From an uncultured Candidatus Competibacteraceae bacterium (GTDB taxonomy: Bacteria; Pseudomonadota; Gammaproteobacteria; Competibacterales; Competibacteraceae), in contig CALMNY010000081.1 in the NCBI GenBank assembly GCA_937872125.1, positions 1 to 7,146 of the forward strand: a stretch of DNA of 7,146 bases. Direction: 5' to 3'. Below, in pieces: positions 1-6,496 of the stretch. Position 1 is the first letter of the stretch. The number at the start of each line of letters is the position of its first letter. The position numbers and the translations under genes were made by a program. The notes beneath the pieces are model-generated. The model searched no databases and was not told the origin of the DNA. It worked only from the letters and a program-made list of their open reading frames with translations.

Positions 1-72
1 TCACTGGTCAAGCGGGCTAAACGGCTGGATCTGCAACCCACGGTGATTGCCGCTCGTCCAAAATCACCATGA
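1..72 (+). CDS. Possible C-terminal tail of an upstream gene (partial)
   Basis: Frame 1 is open from the window edge to a TGA at 70-72 and reads 23 residues ending ARPKSP. The peptide is basic (several Lys/Arg) and I do not recognise it. The other two plus frames close earlier (TGA at 43-45, TAA at 16-18), so this is the longest open tail, but 72 bases are too few to prove coding and third-position GC is only moderate. If real, its stop overlaps an ATG at 69-71 (ATGA), an arrangement typical of translationally coupled genes, and it would sit in the same operon as the helicase gene that follows. Confidence 0.3.
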   Translation, partial: SLVKRAKRLDLQPTVIAARPKSP

Positions 73-203
73 TCTTCCTACCTACGGTAACCCTGTTGTT
101 GTGGAAATTCCCCTCCTTGGCTAAGGAGGGGTGGCGCGAAGCGCCGGGGTGGTTCGAAACGGCGATTCCACAAGCAAGATTTGGGAGCGCCATACACCCA
201 TGA
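69..203 (+). CDS. Possible 44-codon leader ORF made largely of repeat sequence
   Basis: An ATG at 69 opens a 44-codon frame ending at TGA 201-203. It begins with a short hydrophobic run (IFLPTVTLLLW), then reads through the palindromic repeat at 104-154, giving residues such as KFPSLAKEG and APGWF. Its start overlaps the stop at 70-72 and its stop overlaps the helicase ATG at 200, both as ATGA. This could mean translational coupling, or it may be chance. There is no clear ribosome binding site in front of ATG 69. Peptides translated from such repeats are usually annotation artefacts, so I rate it as doubtful. Confidence 0.15.
   Translation: MIFLPTVTLLLWKFPSLAKEGWREAPGWFETAIPQARFGSAIHP
104..154 (+). 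repeat. GC-rich palindromic repeat, copy 1
   Basis: This 51-base element starts GAAATTCCCC and ends GGGGTGGTT. It contains two hairpins: a 9-bp stem CCCCTCCTT/AAGGAGGGG (110-118 with 123-131, loop GGCT) and a 5-bp stem GGCGC/GCGCC (133-137 with 141-145, loop GAA). The reverse complement of 977-1025 matches it almost base for base outside the two loops, which defines it as a dispersed repeat. It resembles REP-type elements in its size and double hairpin, but no transposase is nearby. It lies 45 bases before the helicase start codon, within the presumed transcript. Confidence 0.8.
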
Positions 204-3200
204 GCCGCCTGCAAGACCACTCCTGGCGCGTCAAGTACAGCGCCGACGACGGCGACCTGATCGCGGAGTTCTACATCCCCGCGCTGGCCTGCGCCGTGCG
301 CTACGACCGCACCACCGGCTATTTCTCCGCCGATACCCTGACGCTGGCCCTGCGCGGCATCGAAGGCTTGGTCCGTAATGAAGGCCACATGCGGCTGATC
401 GTCGGCTGCACCCTCGACGCCCCCGAAGTGGCCGCCATCGAACGCGGGTTGGAACTGCGCGACGCCATCGCCCAACGGCTGCTGACCGTCCCGCTCGCGC
501 CCACCCTTCCTGCCCATGCCCCCGCACTGGAACTGCTGGCGTGGCTGGTGGCGCACGGCATTCTCGAAGTCAAGGTGGCCTTGCCCTGCGACGCGCGGCG
601 CTGCCCACTGCCCGGCCCAGCTCTGTTTCACGAAAAATCCGGCATCCTCGAAGATCAAACCGGCGCCATTCTGGCGTTCAGCGGCAGCCTCAACGAAACC
701 GCCGCCGGCTGGCAAAGCAACTGGGAGAGTTTTCACGTCTACACCGGTTGGAGCGGCGGCGTGGCGCACATCGCCGAGGAAGAAAAAACCTTCGCCCGCT
801 TGTGGAACGACCAGGCCCAGCGGGCGCTGGTCGTACCGATTCCGGATGCTGTGCGGCAAAACCTGCTGCGCTTTCTCCCGCCCGATGGCCAACTGCCGCA
901 GCGGCTGCAACAAAGCGAGGAAATTCCCCCCCTGCCAAGGGGTGGTGGCCCGGAGGGACGGGGGGGTTTACCGTCCAACCACCCCGGCGCTGACGCGCCA
1001 CCCCTCCTTGCGAAGGAGGGGAATCAAGAAAGTGAGAGAATCGACAACCCTCGCCAGGTCATCTGGAGCTTCCTCCACCGCGCCCCGGCGCTGCCCAACG
1101 GCGGCGAGCGCATTGGCGAAGCCACCAGCGCCGTGCAACCCTGGCCGCACCAGATCCGCGCCTTTCAGCGGATGTACGACGCTTGGCCGCCCAGGTTGCT
1201 GATCGCCGATGAAGTGGGTCTGGGCAAAACCATTCAGGCCGGCTTGGTGCTGCGGCAGGCCTGGCTGGCGGGCAAGGCCCAGCGCATTCTGATTCTCGCC
1301 CCCAAGGCGGTGCTCCAGCAGTGGCAGATCGAACTGCGCGAGAAGTTCAACCTCAACTGGCCGATCTACGACGGGCAAAAACTGCACTGGCAACCCTCGC
1401 CCGGACTGCGCGCGCTGCAATCCACCTCGCAAGCGGTCAGTCGCCAGGAGTGGCACCGGCGCCCGGCTGTCCTCGCGTCCAGTCAGCTCATGCGCCGCGC
1501 CGACCGCGCCCCCGAACTCCTGAACGACGCCGAACCGTGGGATCTGATCATTCTCGACGAAGCCCACCACGCCCGGCGTAAGGGCGGCGGGCTGAGCCAC
1601 GATAACCAGCCCAACCAACTGCTGCGGTTGATGCGGCAACTGCGCCAACGCACCGCTGGCCTGATTCTGCTCACCGCCACCCCGATGCAAATCAGCCCGG
1701 TGGAAGTCTGGGACTTGCTGGCCTTGCTCGGCCTACCGCCAACATGGGAACTGGACGCATTCCTGCGCTTCTTCGAACTGGCCGCCGCGCCGCTGCCGCA
1801 CAACCAGCAACTGGCGCAAATGGCGGAATTGTTCCGGGCGGCGGAAGCCGAATATGGCGCGGTCAGCACGGCCATCGCGCAAACCTTCATGCCGGGCCAG
1901 AGCCGACTCAAGGCCGGCAAGGTGCTCAACATCCTGCGCGCCGCATCGCAGGTCGCCTTCAACTCCCTGGAATCCGACGAACGCCGGGCGGCCGTGCAGT
2001 TGATGAAGGCCTACACGCCCCTGCGCCGGCTGATCTCCCGCCACACCCGGCCACTGCTGCGGCGCTACCATCAGGCCGGCAAGCTGCCCCTGCGGATTGC
2101 CGACCGGCAGGTGACGGATCGCTTCGTGACCCTGACCCCCGCCGAGCGGTCGGTCTACGACGCCGTCGAGGACTACATCGCCACCACCTATCAGAACGCC
2201 GCCGACACCGAACGCACCGCAGTAGGCTTCGTGATGACCATTTATCGGCGGCGGCTGGCCAGCAGCTTTCACGCCCTGCACCGCACCCTGGAAAAACGCC
2301 TCGCAGCCACTCGCGGCGACCAGCCAGACCTGTTCGCCCAGGACGTGGCGCTGGCCGAAGACGTGCTCGATGACGACATCGCCGAGGATGCGATGGATGC
2401 CGACGACGCGGCGCAACTGGAACAGGCCGCGCTGAACCGTGAGGAGCAGAGCGACATCGAACGCTTGCTTGGCCTGATTCGCGCCCTGCCGCCCGACACC
2501 AAAGCCGGCCGCCTGCTGGCCGAACTCCAGACCTTGCGCGCCCAGGGTTATCCCCAGGCGATGATCTTCACCCAGTACACCGACACCCTGGATTTCCTGC
2601 GCGAACTGCTGGTCACCGATTTTGGCGCGGCGGTGTTGTGCTTCTCCGGGCGCGGTGGGGAAATCCGCGACGGCGCCGGCTGGCGGGTGATTGCCCGTGA
2701 TGACATCAAGCAGCGCTTCCGGGCCGGTCAGGCGGAAATCCTGCTGTGTACCGACGCGGCGGCGGAAGGGCTAAATTTCCAGTTTTGCGGGGCGCTGCTC
2801 AATTACGACATGCCCTGGAACCCGATGCGGGTGGAACAGCGCATCGGCCGCATTGATCGCCTGGGGCAACAGTTTCCCGTGATCCGCATCGTCAACCTGC
2901 ACTATGAGGACACCGTGGAAACCGATGTCTACCTGGCGCTGCGGGAACGGATTCAGTTGTTTGAAACCTTTGTCGGCCGGCTGCAACCGATTCTGGCCAA
3001 ACTCCCTGGCGCCTTCGCCCAAACCGCTTTGCAGGACGCCGACCAGCGCCAGAAAACCCGCCACGACCTGCTCGACGACTTGAAGCGTGACCTGGAGCAA
3101 CCGGCGCCGGGCGGCCTCGACCTGGATGAGGTCACCGAGGCGGCGCTGGAAATGCCGCCCCGGCCACCGGCGCTGTACGACCTTCAAGACCTGGGTCGGT

Positions 3201-3496
3201 TGCTGAAACGGCCCGAGCTACTGCCGCCCGGCATCGAGGTTGCCAAGACCGGCGGCAAGAAGGATCGCGCCTGGCAACAGCCGGGCATGTTGGAAGCCGT
3301 CCGCGTCACCACCGATCCCGTGTATTACGAGGAGCACGCCGACAGCGTGGAGTTGTGGTCGCCGGGCAATCCGCTGTTTCCCAGCGAACCGCTCAGCGGC
3401 GAAATTGACTACCCGACCGAGGCCGCGTTTCGGGCGGTTTTGACTGGCCCGGCATCGAGCTATCCCGCGAAAAACCCGGTCCTGGGACCCGATTGA
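200..3496 (+). CDS. PLD-like nuclease / SNF2-type DEAH helicase fusion protein
   Basis: This 1098-residue protein joins a phospholipase D-like domain to an SNF2/RapA-like helicase. The N-terminal part (about 1-235) has the FYIPAL...YDRTTGYFS signature of PLD-helicases and one HKD-type motif: H144-E-K146, D152 and GSLNE at 162-166. With a single HKD, catalysis would need a dimer. Helicase motifs follow in order: Walker A DEVGLGKT 337-344, DEAHH 453-457, TATPMQ 492-497, then in the second RecA lobe CTDAAAEGLNF 850-860 and QRIGRIDRLGQ 880-890. An acidic stretch (LDDDIAEDAMDADD) lies between the lobes. The likely role is ATP-driven translocation on DNA with possible cleavage; relatives occur in phage-defence and mobile islands, but the target is unknown. 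I chose ATG 200, with GGGAG at 183-187, because the in-frame GTG at 131 lies inside a repeat. Residues about 241-275 come from an inserted repeat. The catalytic motifs are intact, so the protein may be functional. Confidence 0.88.
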   Translation: MSRLQDHSWRVKYSADDGDLIAEFYIPALACAVRYDRTTGYFSADTLTLALRGIEGLVRNEGHMRLIVGCTLDAPEVAAIERGLELRDAIAQRLLTVPLAPTLPAHAPALELLAWLVAHGILEVKVALPCDARRCPLPGPALFHEKSGILEDQTGAILAFSGSLNETAAGWQSNWESFHVYTGWSGGVAHIAEEEKTFARLWNDQAQRALVVPIPDAVRQNLLRFLPPDGQLPQRLQQSEEIPPLPRGGGPEGRGGLPSNHPGADAPPLLAKEGNQESERIDNPRQVIWSFLHRAPALPNGGERIGEATSAVQPWPHQIRAFQRMYDAWPPRLLIADEVGLGKTIQAGLVLRQAWLAGKAQRILILAPKAVLQQWQIELREKFNLNWPIYDGQKLHWQPSPGLRALQSTSQAVSRQEWHRRPAVLASSQLMRRADRAPELLNDAEPWDLIILDEAHHARRKGGGLSHDNQPNQLLRLMRQLRQRTAGLILLTATPMQISPVEVWDLLALLGLPPTWELDAFLRFFELAAAPLPHNQQLAQMAELFRAAEAEYGAVSTAIAQTFMPGQSRLKAGKVLNILRAASQVAFNSLESDERRAAVQLMKAYTPLRRLISRHTRPLLRRYHQAGKLPLRIADRQVTDRFVTLTPAERSVYDAVEDYIATTYQNAADTERTAVGFVMTIYRRRLASSFHALHRTLEKRLAATRGDQPDLFAQDVALAEDVLDDDIAEDAMDADDAAQLEQAALNREEQSDIERLLGLIRALPPDTKAGRLLAELQTLRAQGYPQAMIFTQYTDTLDFLRELLVTDFGAAVLCFSGRGGEIRDGAGWRVIARDDIKQRFRAGQAEILLCTDAAAEGLNFQFCGALLNYDMPWNPMRVEQRIGRIDRLGQQFPVIRIVNLHYEDTVETDVYLALRERIQLFETFVGRLQPILAKLPGAFAQTALQDADQRQKTRHDLLDDLKRDLEQPAPGGLDLDEVTEAALEMPPRPPALYDLQDLGRLLKRPELLPPGIEVAKTGGKKDRAWQQPGMLEAVRVTTDPVYYEEHADSVELWSPGNPLFPSEPLSGEIDYPTEAAFRAVLTGPASSYPAKNPVLGPD
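920..1025 (+). repeat. Composite palindromic repeat inserted in frame in the helicase gene
   Basis: Two repeat halves face each other around an 8-base spacer (969-976). The left half (920-968) begins GAAATTCCCC and ends GGGGGTT, like copy 1 but with a diverged middle. The right half (977-1025) is an inverted copy of 104-154, with the same 9-bp stem CCCCTCCTT/AAGGAGGGG (1001-1009 with 1013-1021) and the GGCGC/GCGCC stem (986-990 with 995-999). The helicase frame stays open through all of it, encoding residues of about 241-275 rich in Pro, Gly and Arg (PPLPRGGGPEGRGG, then PPLLAKEGN). The position is the linker between the nuclease and helicase domains, where extra residues are likely tolerated. 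The exact insertion boundaries cannot be set without an uninterrupted homologue. Confidence 0.8.
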
Positions 3497-3690
3497 TGGG
3501 GCAGATTCGATCTCCGCAAGGAGTCAAGTGATCGAAACCGAGCACGCGCGGGCGTATCGTCCAGTATCGGCCACTGCCCGTCCGATTGACGCCCGCCCGC
3601 TGGCTGGCGTAGTTTGAAATCACTACTCCTTTAGGCGGTCCTCCGCCCCGCCAACGCGGTTTTGTCGAGGCACTATGACCAAAAACGAAT
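3497..3690. other. Intergenic stretch between the helicase stop and the terminator
   Basis: About 190 bases without a confident gene. It holds a possible 29-codon ORF (3528-3617), a small hairpin GGCGG-TCCT-CCGCC (3634-3647), and a 4-bp hairpin CCGC/GCGG (3648-3659) followed by TTTT (3660-3663), which could be a weak rho-independent stop for the plus-strand helicase transcript. I see no integrase remnant and no copy of the tRNA 3' end. Confidence 0.5.
3528..3617 (+). CDS. Possible 29-codon small ORF after the helicase
   Basis: A GTG at 3528 is preceded by a good AAGGAG (3518-3523) at a short spacing of 4 bases and opens a 29-codon frame to TGA 3615-3617 (starts VIETEHARAYR). It also overlaps the end of an 11-codon frame that starts at ATG 3496, directly overlapping the helicase TGA, so ribosomes could in principle pass along by reinitiation. 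No domain or recognisable similarity is seen, and the strong ribosome binding site is the only positive evidence. Confidence 0.18.
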   Translation: MIETEHARAYRPVSATARPIDARPLAGVV

Positions 3691-3714
3691 AAGGCCCTAC
3701 GGATGTAGGGCCTT
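3691..3714. terminator. Bidirectional rho-independent terminator
   Basis: A perfect 10-bp inverted repeat AAGGCCCTAC / GTAGGGCCTT (3691-3700 with 3705-3714) has a 4-base loop. Reading the minus strand it is followed by ATTCGTTTTT, and reading the plus strand by GATTTTATT, so it can stop the tol-pal/tRNA transcript arriving from the right and the helicase transcript arriving from the left. It sits 8 bases past the encoded CCA of the tRNA. Confidence 0.85.
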
Positions 3715-3722
3715 GATTTTAT

Positions 3723-3798
3723 TGGTGGGCCGTGTGCGATTCGAACGCACGACCAACAGATTAAAAGTCTGCTGCTCTACCGACTGAGCTAACGGCCC
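3723..3798 (-). tRNA. tRNA-Lys (anticodon TTT)
   Basis: The minus strand gives a full 76-base cloverleaf. The acceptor stem GGGCCGT pairs with ACGGCCC, the D arm is AGCTCAGTCGGTAGAGC, the anticodon arm is CAGACTTTTAATCTG with anticodon TTT, and the T arm contains GTTCGAATC. The discriminator base is A and the terminal CCA is encoded (3723-3725). It reads AAA/AAG lysine codons. It lies 58 bases after cpoB in the same direction, as a lysine tRNA does after the tol-pal block in Escherichia coli. It may be processed from read-through tol-pal RNA or transcribed from its own promoter. Its 3' end faces the helicase region, the usual orientation for an island integrated at a tRNA gene. Confidence 0.97.
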
Positions 3799-3812
3799 AC
3801 GAAAGGGCGGTC

Positions 3813-3840
3813 ATGTTACAACAATCCACCGAAATCGCAA
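3813..3840 (-). promoter_or_regulatory. Possible sigma-70 promoter for tRNA-Lys
   Basis: On the minus strand, TTGCGA (3835-3840) and TAACAT (3813-3818) are 16 bases apart and match the -35 and -10 consensus in four of six positions each. The mature tRNA would begin about 14 bases past the -10, leaving only a short leader. The bases after the -10 (GACCGCCC) are GC-rich, like the discriminators of stringently controlled stable RNA promoters. It lies in the only noncoding gap between cpoB and the tRNA. Confidence 0.4.
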
Positions 3841-3856
3841 GTCTTTGATGAACACG

Positions 3857-4588
3857 TCAGCGTAAAGACTGCAACCGCCGTTCGGCCAGATTGGCCGCCT
3901 GGGTGTTGGGATAGACCTGCGCCAGCTTTTGCAGCACGTCGCGCGCCCGCGCCACATCGCCCTGCTCCCCATAGATGTAGCCCAGCTTCAGCAGCGCATC
4001 CGGCAACCGCTCGCTCTGAGGATGGTTCAGACCGAGGGCGATGAACGCTTCCTTGGCCGCGTTATAGTCCCGGCTCAGGTAACAGGCTTCGCCCAGCCAG
4101 TATTGGGCGTCGCCCGCCAGGTCACTGTTCGGATGCGCGCTGAGAAAGCGCCGCCACGCGCTGATCGCTTCGGGATAGCGACCTTCGCGCAATTCGCCCA
4201 GCGCCGCGTCGAACTCAGCCCGCTCCGCACCGGCGGCAACCGGCGGCGTGCTGGCGGCGGGTTGAGTCGGCGCGGGTTGACTGCGAGCCTCCTCCGGCGG
4301 CTTCACGGCCGATGGGGCCGGGGGTGGCGCGGTGGGCGGCGCTACCGGCGGCGATGGGTAGGCCGGATAGCTGGGGGCGGCCCGTTCCCGGAGGAATGTT
4401 TCGAGATGATGCCGTTGCCATTCCAACTCGCCGCGAATCTGCCGGATCTCGGTTTCCAGTTGCTCGATGCGTTCGAGCAGTTCCAGAGTCAGCGCATGAT
4501 CCGGCGGCTCCTGAGCGTGAACCGCACCAGGCGGCAGCCAGCCGCCCAGCAGTAGCGCCATCAGCCATGGGAAACCGTACTTGGCCAT
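3857..4588 (-). CDS. cpoB: Cell division coordinator CpoB (YbgF), Tol-Pal associated
   Basis: A 243-residue periplasmic protein. A signal peptide is visible at 1-25 (hydrophobic core WLMALLLGGWL, predicted cleavage after AVHA). Residues of about 34-68 form a Leu/Glu/Arg-rich coiled coil (LELLERIEQLETEIRQI), the trimerisation region in characterised CpoB. A Pro/Ala-rich linker (71-118) follows, then three TPR-like repeats (about 121-154, 158-190, 195-228) with typical residues such as YWLGEACY and the NPxS-like HPNSD and HPQSE. In E. coli this protein binds TolA and PBP1B and couples outer-membrane constriction to septal peptidoglycan synthesis. The start ATG is 16 bases after the pal stop, with no strong ribosome binding site visible, which fits coupled translation. 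It is the last protein gene of the operon. The length is normal for the family. Confidence 0.93.
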   Translation of the reverse strand: MAKYGFPWLMALLLGGWLPPGAVHAQEPPDHALTLELLERIEQLETEIRQIRGELEWQRHHLETFLRERAAPSYPAYPSPPVAPPTAPPPAPSAVKPPEEARSQPAPTQPAASTPPVAAGAERAEFDAALGELREGRYPEAISAWRRFLSAHPNSDLAGDAQYWLGEACYLSRDYNAAKEAFIALGLNHPQSERLPDALLKLGYIYGEQGDVARARDVLQKLAQVYPNTQAANLAERRLQSLR

Positions 4589-4604
4589 GAGCAGGGCGCA
4601 CCCG

Positions 4605-5216
4605 TCAGTAAACGATTTCTACGCGCCGGTTCAGCGCGTAGCTCTGTTCACTCTGGCCGGCGGCGGCGGGCCGTTCCTCGCCGAAACTGACGACCCGAAT
4701 CTGCTGAGGCGACACGCCGGTGGCGATCATGGCCTGGCGCACGGAATTGGCGCGGCGCTCGCCCAGCGCGATGTTGTACTCGCGGCTGCCGCGCTCATCG
4801 GTGTGCCCTTCCAACTGGGTGATGATGCGCGCATTGCCGGTCAGGGTGCGGGCGTTGGCCGAGATGACCGCCTGGCCTTCCGATGGGATTTCGGAACTGT
4901 CGAAGCCGAAGTAAACAATGCGATCCGCCGCAACGGCGCCACCGCCGGTGGTCGCTTGACCGGGGGGTTGCTCGCCGCCGGTTTGGCCGCCCGCGACAGC
5001 GCCTCCGCTGGTGTCGTAGGTGTCTTGCTGGATGGGGGCCTGACCATAGGGATAGCTGTAGGCGTCCTGTCCGGGTTGTGCGGTAATGCCCTGTTCGGTC
5101 ACGCTGTCCTGTGGTGCGGTCGTTTGCTGCTCGCCGGTGGTCTCACCGGTCGAGGCGCAGCCGGCTACCAGTGCGAATGCGGCGGCGGCGATCAGGTGGC
5201 GGGTAAAGTGTTGCAT
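4605..5216 (-). CDS. pal: Peptidoglycan-associated lipoprotein Pal
   Basis: A 203-residue outer-membrane lipoprotein. The lipobox LVAGC places the lipidated Cys at residue 20. A long flexible linker rich in Gly, Gln and Thr spans about 21-97 and makes the protein longer than the 173-residue E. coli form. The OmpA-like peptidoglycan-binding domain follows (about 98-203), with VYFGFDSSEI at 101-110 and the diaminopimelate-binding signature GHTDERGSREYN at 137-148, then LGERRAN. It ends NRRVEIVY. Pal anchors the outer membrane to the cell wall and is released or loaded by TolB. I chose the start at 5216 rather than an upstream ATG at 5324 because it gives a proper signal peptide, has GGGGAG 7 bases upstream (5224-5229), and avoids overlap with tolB, which ends 34 bases before. 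Confidence 0.96.
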   Translation of the reverse strand: MQHFTRHLIAAAAFALVAGCASTGETTGEQQTTAPQDSVTEQGITAQPGQDAYSYPYGQAPIQQDTYDTSGGAVAGGQTGGEQPPGQATTGGGAVAADRIVYFGFDSSEIPSEGQAVISANARTLTGNARIITQLEGHTDERGSREYNIALGERRANSVRQAMIATGVSPQQIRVVSFGEERPAAAGQSEQSYALNRRVEIVY

Positions 5217-5250
5217 GGCGATGCTCCCCTCACTGAAGTAAAAACGAAAT

Positions 5251-6450
5251 TTAGCGGCCATAGGGCGCCCAGACTGGATCGCGGCCGTTGCCGCGCAGGA
5301 CGAAGTCCTGTTTGATGCGGCCATCCAGAGATACCGCGGTCAGGCGTTGACCATTGGAATAGATGATCATCTTGCCATTGGGCGCGAAGCTGGGCGATTC
5401 GTCCAGCCCGCCGGAGGTCAATACCCGGAACTGGCGGGTTTGCAAGTCCAGAACGGCGATATGGAAGCGGCCGCCGCGCCGATGCACCATGGCGATGTAA
5501 CGACCATCCGGTGACACGGTTGGGCGGGCGTTGTAATCGCCCTCGAAGGTGAGCCGTTGCGCCGCGCCGCCGCCGGGGCCGATCCGGTACAACTGCGGCG
5601 AACCGCCCCGATCCGAGGTGAAGACGATGCTGCCATCCGGCAGCCAGACCGGCTCGGTATCAATGGAACTGCCGCTGGTCAGGCGGACAGGACTTTGGGT
5701 CGCCAGGTCGAGCGCGTAGATTTCCGGATTGCCGTCCTTGGACAGGGTAAACGCCAGGCGCTGGCCATTCGGGGACCAGGAGGGCGCGCCATTGATGCCG
5801 GGCGCGGCGGATACCACGCGCCGGGCGCCGCTGTAGACATCCTGCACGATGATCTGTGGCCGGCGTCCCTCGAAGGAAACGTAGGCCAGTTTGCCGCCAT
5901 CCGGTGACCAGGCCGGTGACATGAGCGGCTGGCTGGAGCGCAGGATCACCCGGGGATTCTGGCCGTCGGCGTCAGCGACCACCAGATACCAGGAGCCGCC
6001 GCCGCTCGCGATATAGGCGATGCGGGTGCCCGCCAGGCCTTTCTCGCCCGTGAGCTTTTCGTAGATCAGATCGCTGATCTTGTGCGCGACCGGCCGCAAC
6101 TGGTTTGGCGCTACGTCAAAGGACAAATTCAGCAACGGGGCGCCCTGCGCGCCGGCCAGTTGGAATTGCACGATATAGCCACGGGCGCCGCCGGGCTGAG
6201 CCTGGCCGGTGACGGCGTAATCCGCCCGTGATCCTGCCGGCTGCGGCGCAATTTTACCGGTTCGTTGCAAGTCAGAGGCGATGATGCCGGCGATATTCTC
6301 AGGCGCTCCGCCGCCAAAAGACGCAATGGCGATGGGAATGCCGCCGCTTTCGATGTCCTTGGTGACATCAATCGTCAGTTCAGCATGAGCGAACGAGCCG
6401 ACTCCAAAAAAGAGCATCAGCGCTCCAATAGTTCTTACCAACGATTTCAA
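5251..6450 (-). CDS. tolB: Tol-Pal system translocation protein TolB
   Basis: A 399-residue periplasmic protein. The signal peptide is residues 1-23 (cleavage after FAHA). The N-terminal domain (24 to about 145) starts with ELTIDVTKDIESGGIPIAI, the segment whose mature end binds TolA in studied homologues. A six-bladed beta-propeller follows, each blade marked by a W-S-P-D-G-like motif: WSPDG 181-185, WSPNG 225-229, WLPDG 269-273, VSPDG 312-316, FAPNG 355-359, and the closing WAPYG at 394-398. The propeller binds Pal and controls its contact with peptidoglycan. The start codon is TTG at 6450, supported by a strong AAAGGAGG (6459-6466) 8 bases upstream and by the position of the signal peptide. 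The gene begins 46 bases after the tolA stop. It is about 30 residues shorter than the E. coli protein, within the family range. Confidence 0.96.
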   Translation of the reverse strand: MKSLVRTIGALMLFFGVGSFAHAELTIDVTKDIESGGIPIAIASFGGGAPENIAGIIASDLQRTGKIAPQPAGSRADYAVTGQAQPGGARGYIVQFQLAGAQGAPLLNLSFDVAPNQLRPVAHKISDLIYEKLTGEKGLAGTRIAYIASGGGSWYLVVADADGQNPRVILRSSQPLMSPAWSPDGGKLAYVSFEGRRPQIIVQDVYSGARRVVSAAPGINGAPSWSPNGQRLAFTLSKDGNPEIYALDLATQSPVRLTSGSSIDTEPVWLPDGSIVFTSDRGGSPQLYRIGPGGGAAQRLTFEGDYNARPTVSPDGRYIAMVHRRGGRFHIAVLDLQTRQFRVLTSGGLDESPSFAPNGKMIIYSNGQRLTAVSLDGRIKQDFVLRGNGRDPVWAPYGR

Positions 6451-6458
6451 GGACTAGC

Positions 6459-6466
6459 CTCCTTTA
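6459..6466 (-). promoter_or_regulatory. Strong ribosome binding site deciding the tolB TTG start
   Basis: The minus strand reads AAAGGAGG, a near-perfect match to the anti-Shine-Dalgarno sequence, 8 bases before TTG 6450. No ATG is available near this spacing; the first in-frame ATG lies 11 codons further in (CTG ATG CTC), inside the hydrophobic core of the signal peptide, so it would remove the basic N-region. Confidence 0.75.
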
Positions 6467-6496
6467 AAAGCTAACTCTACGGTTGATGTCGGTAGC

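Noticed and set aside
131..199. GTG at 131 as the helicase start
   Set aside because: It lies inside the palindromic repeat, has no suitable spacing to a real ribosome site other than the repeat stem AAGGAGGGG itself, and adds residues unlike the conserved N-terminus that begins near WRVKYSADDGD.
17..913. Long open frame on the minus strand opposite the helicase
   Set aside because: It lies opposite a gene with clear domain motifs, its residues look like GC-rich antisense translation, and its start would be arbitrary.
3648..3663. Second terminator for the helicase
   Set aside because: The CCGC/GCGG stem has only 4 pairs with four T residues after it; too weak to call beside the strong hairpin at 3691-3714.
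4581..5315. Long plus-strand frame opposite pal
   Set aside because: Pal on the other strand has a lipobox, an OmpA-like domain and a ribosome binding site; the plus frame has none of these and is a shadow of high GC.
5217..5324. N-terminal extension of Pal from the ATG at 5324
   Set aside because: It would overlap the end of tolB and place about 36 residues before a perfect lipoprotein signal peptide.
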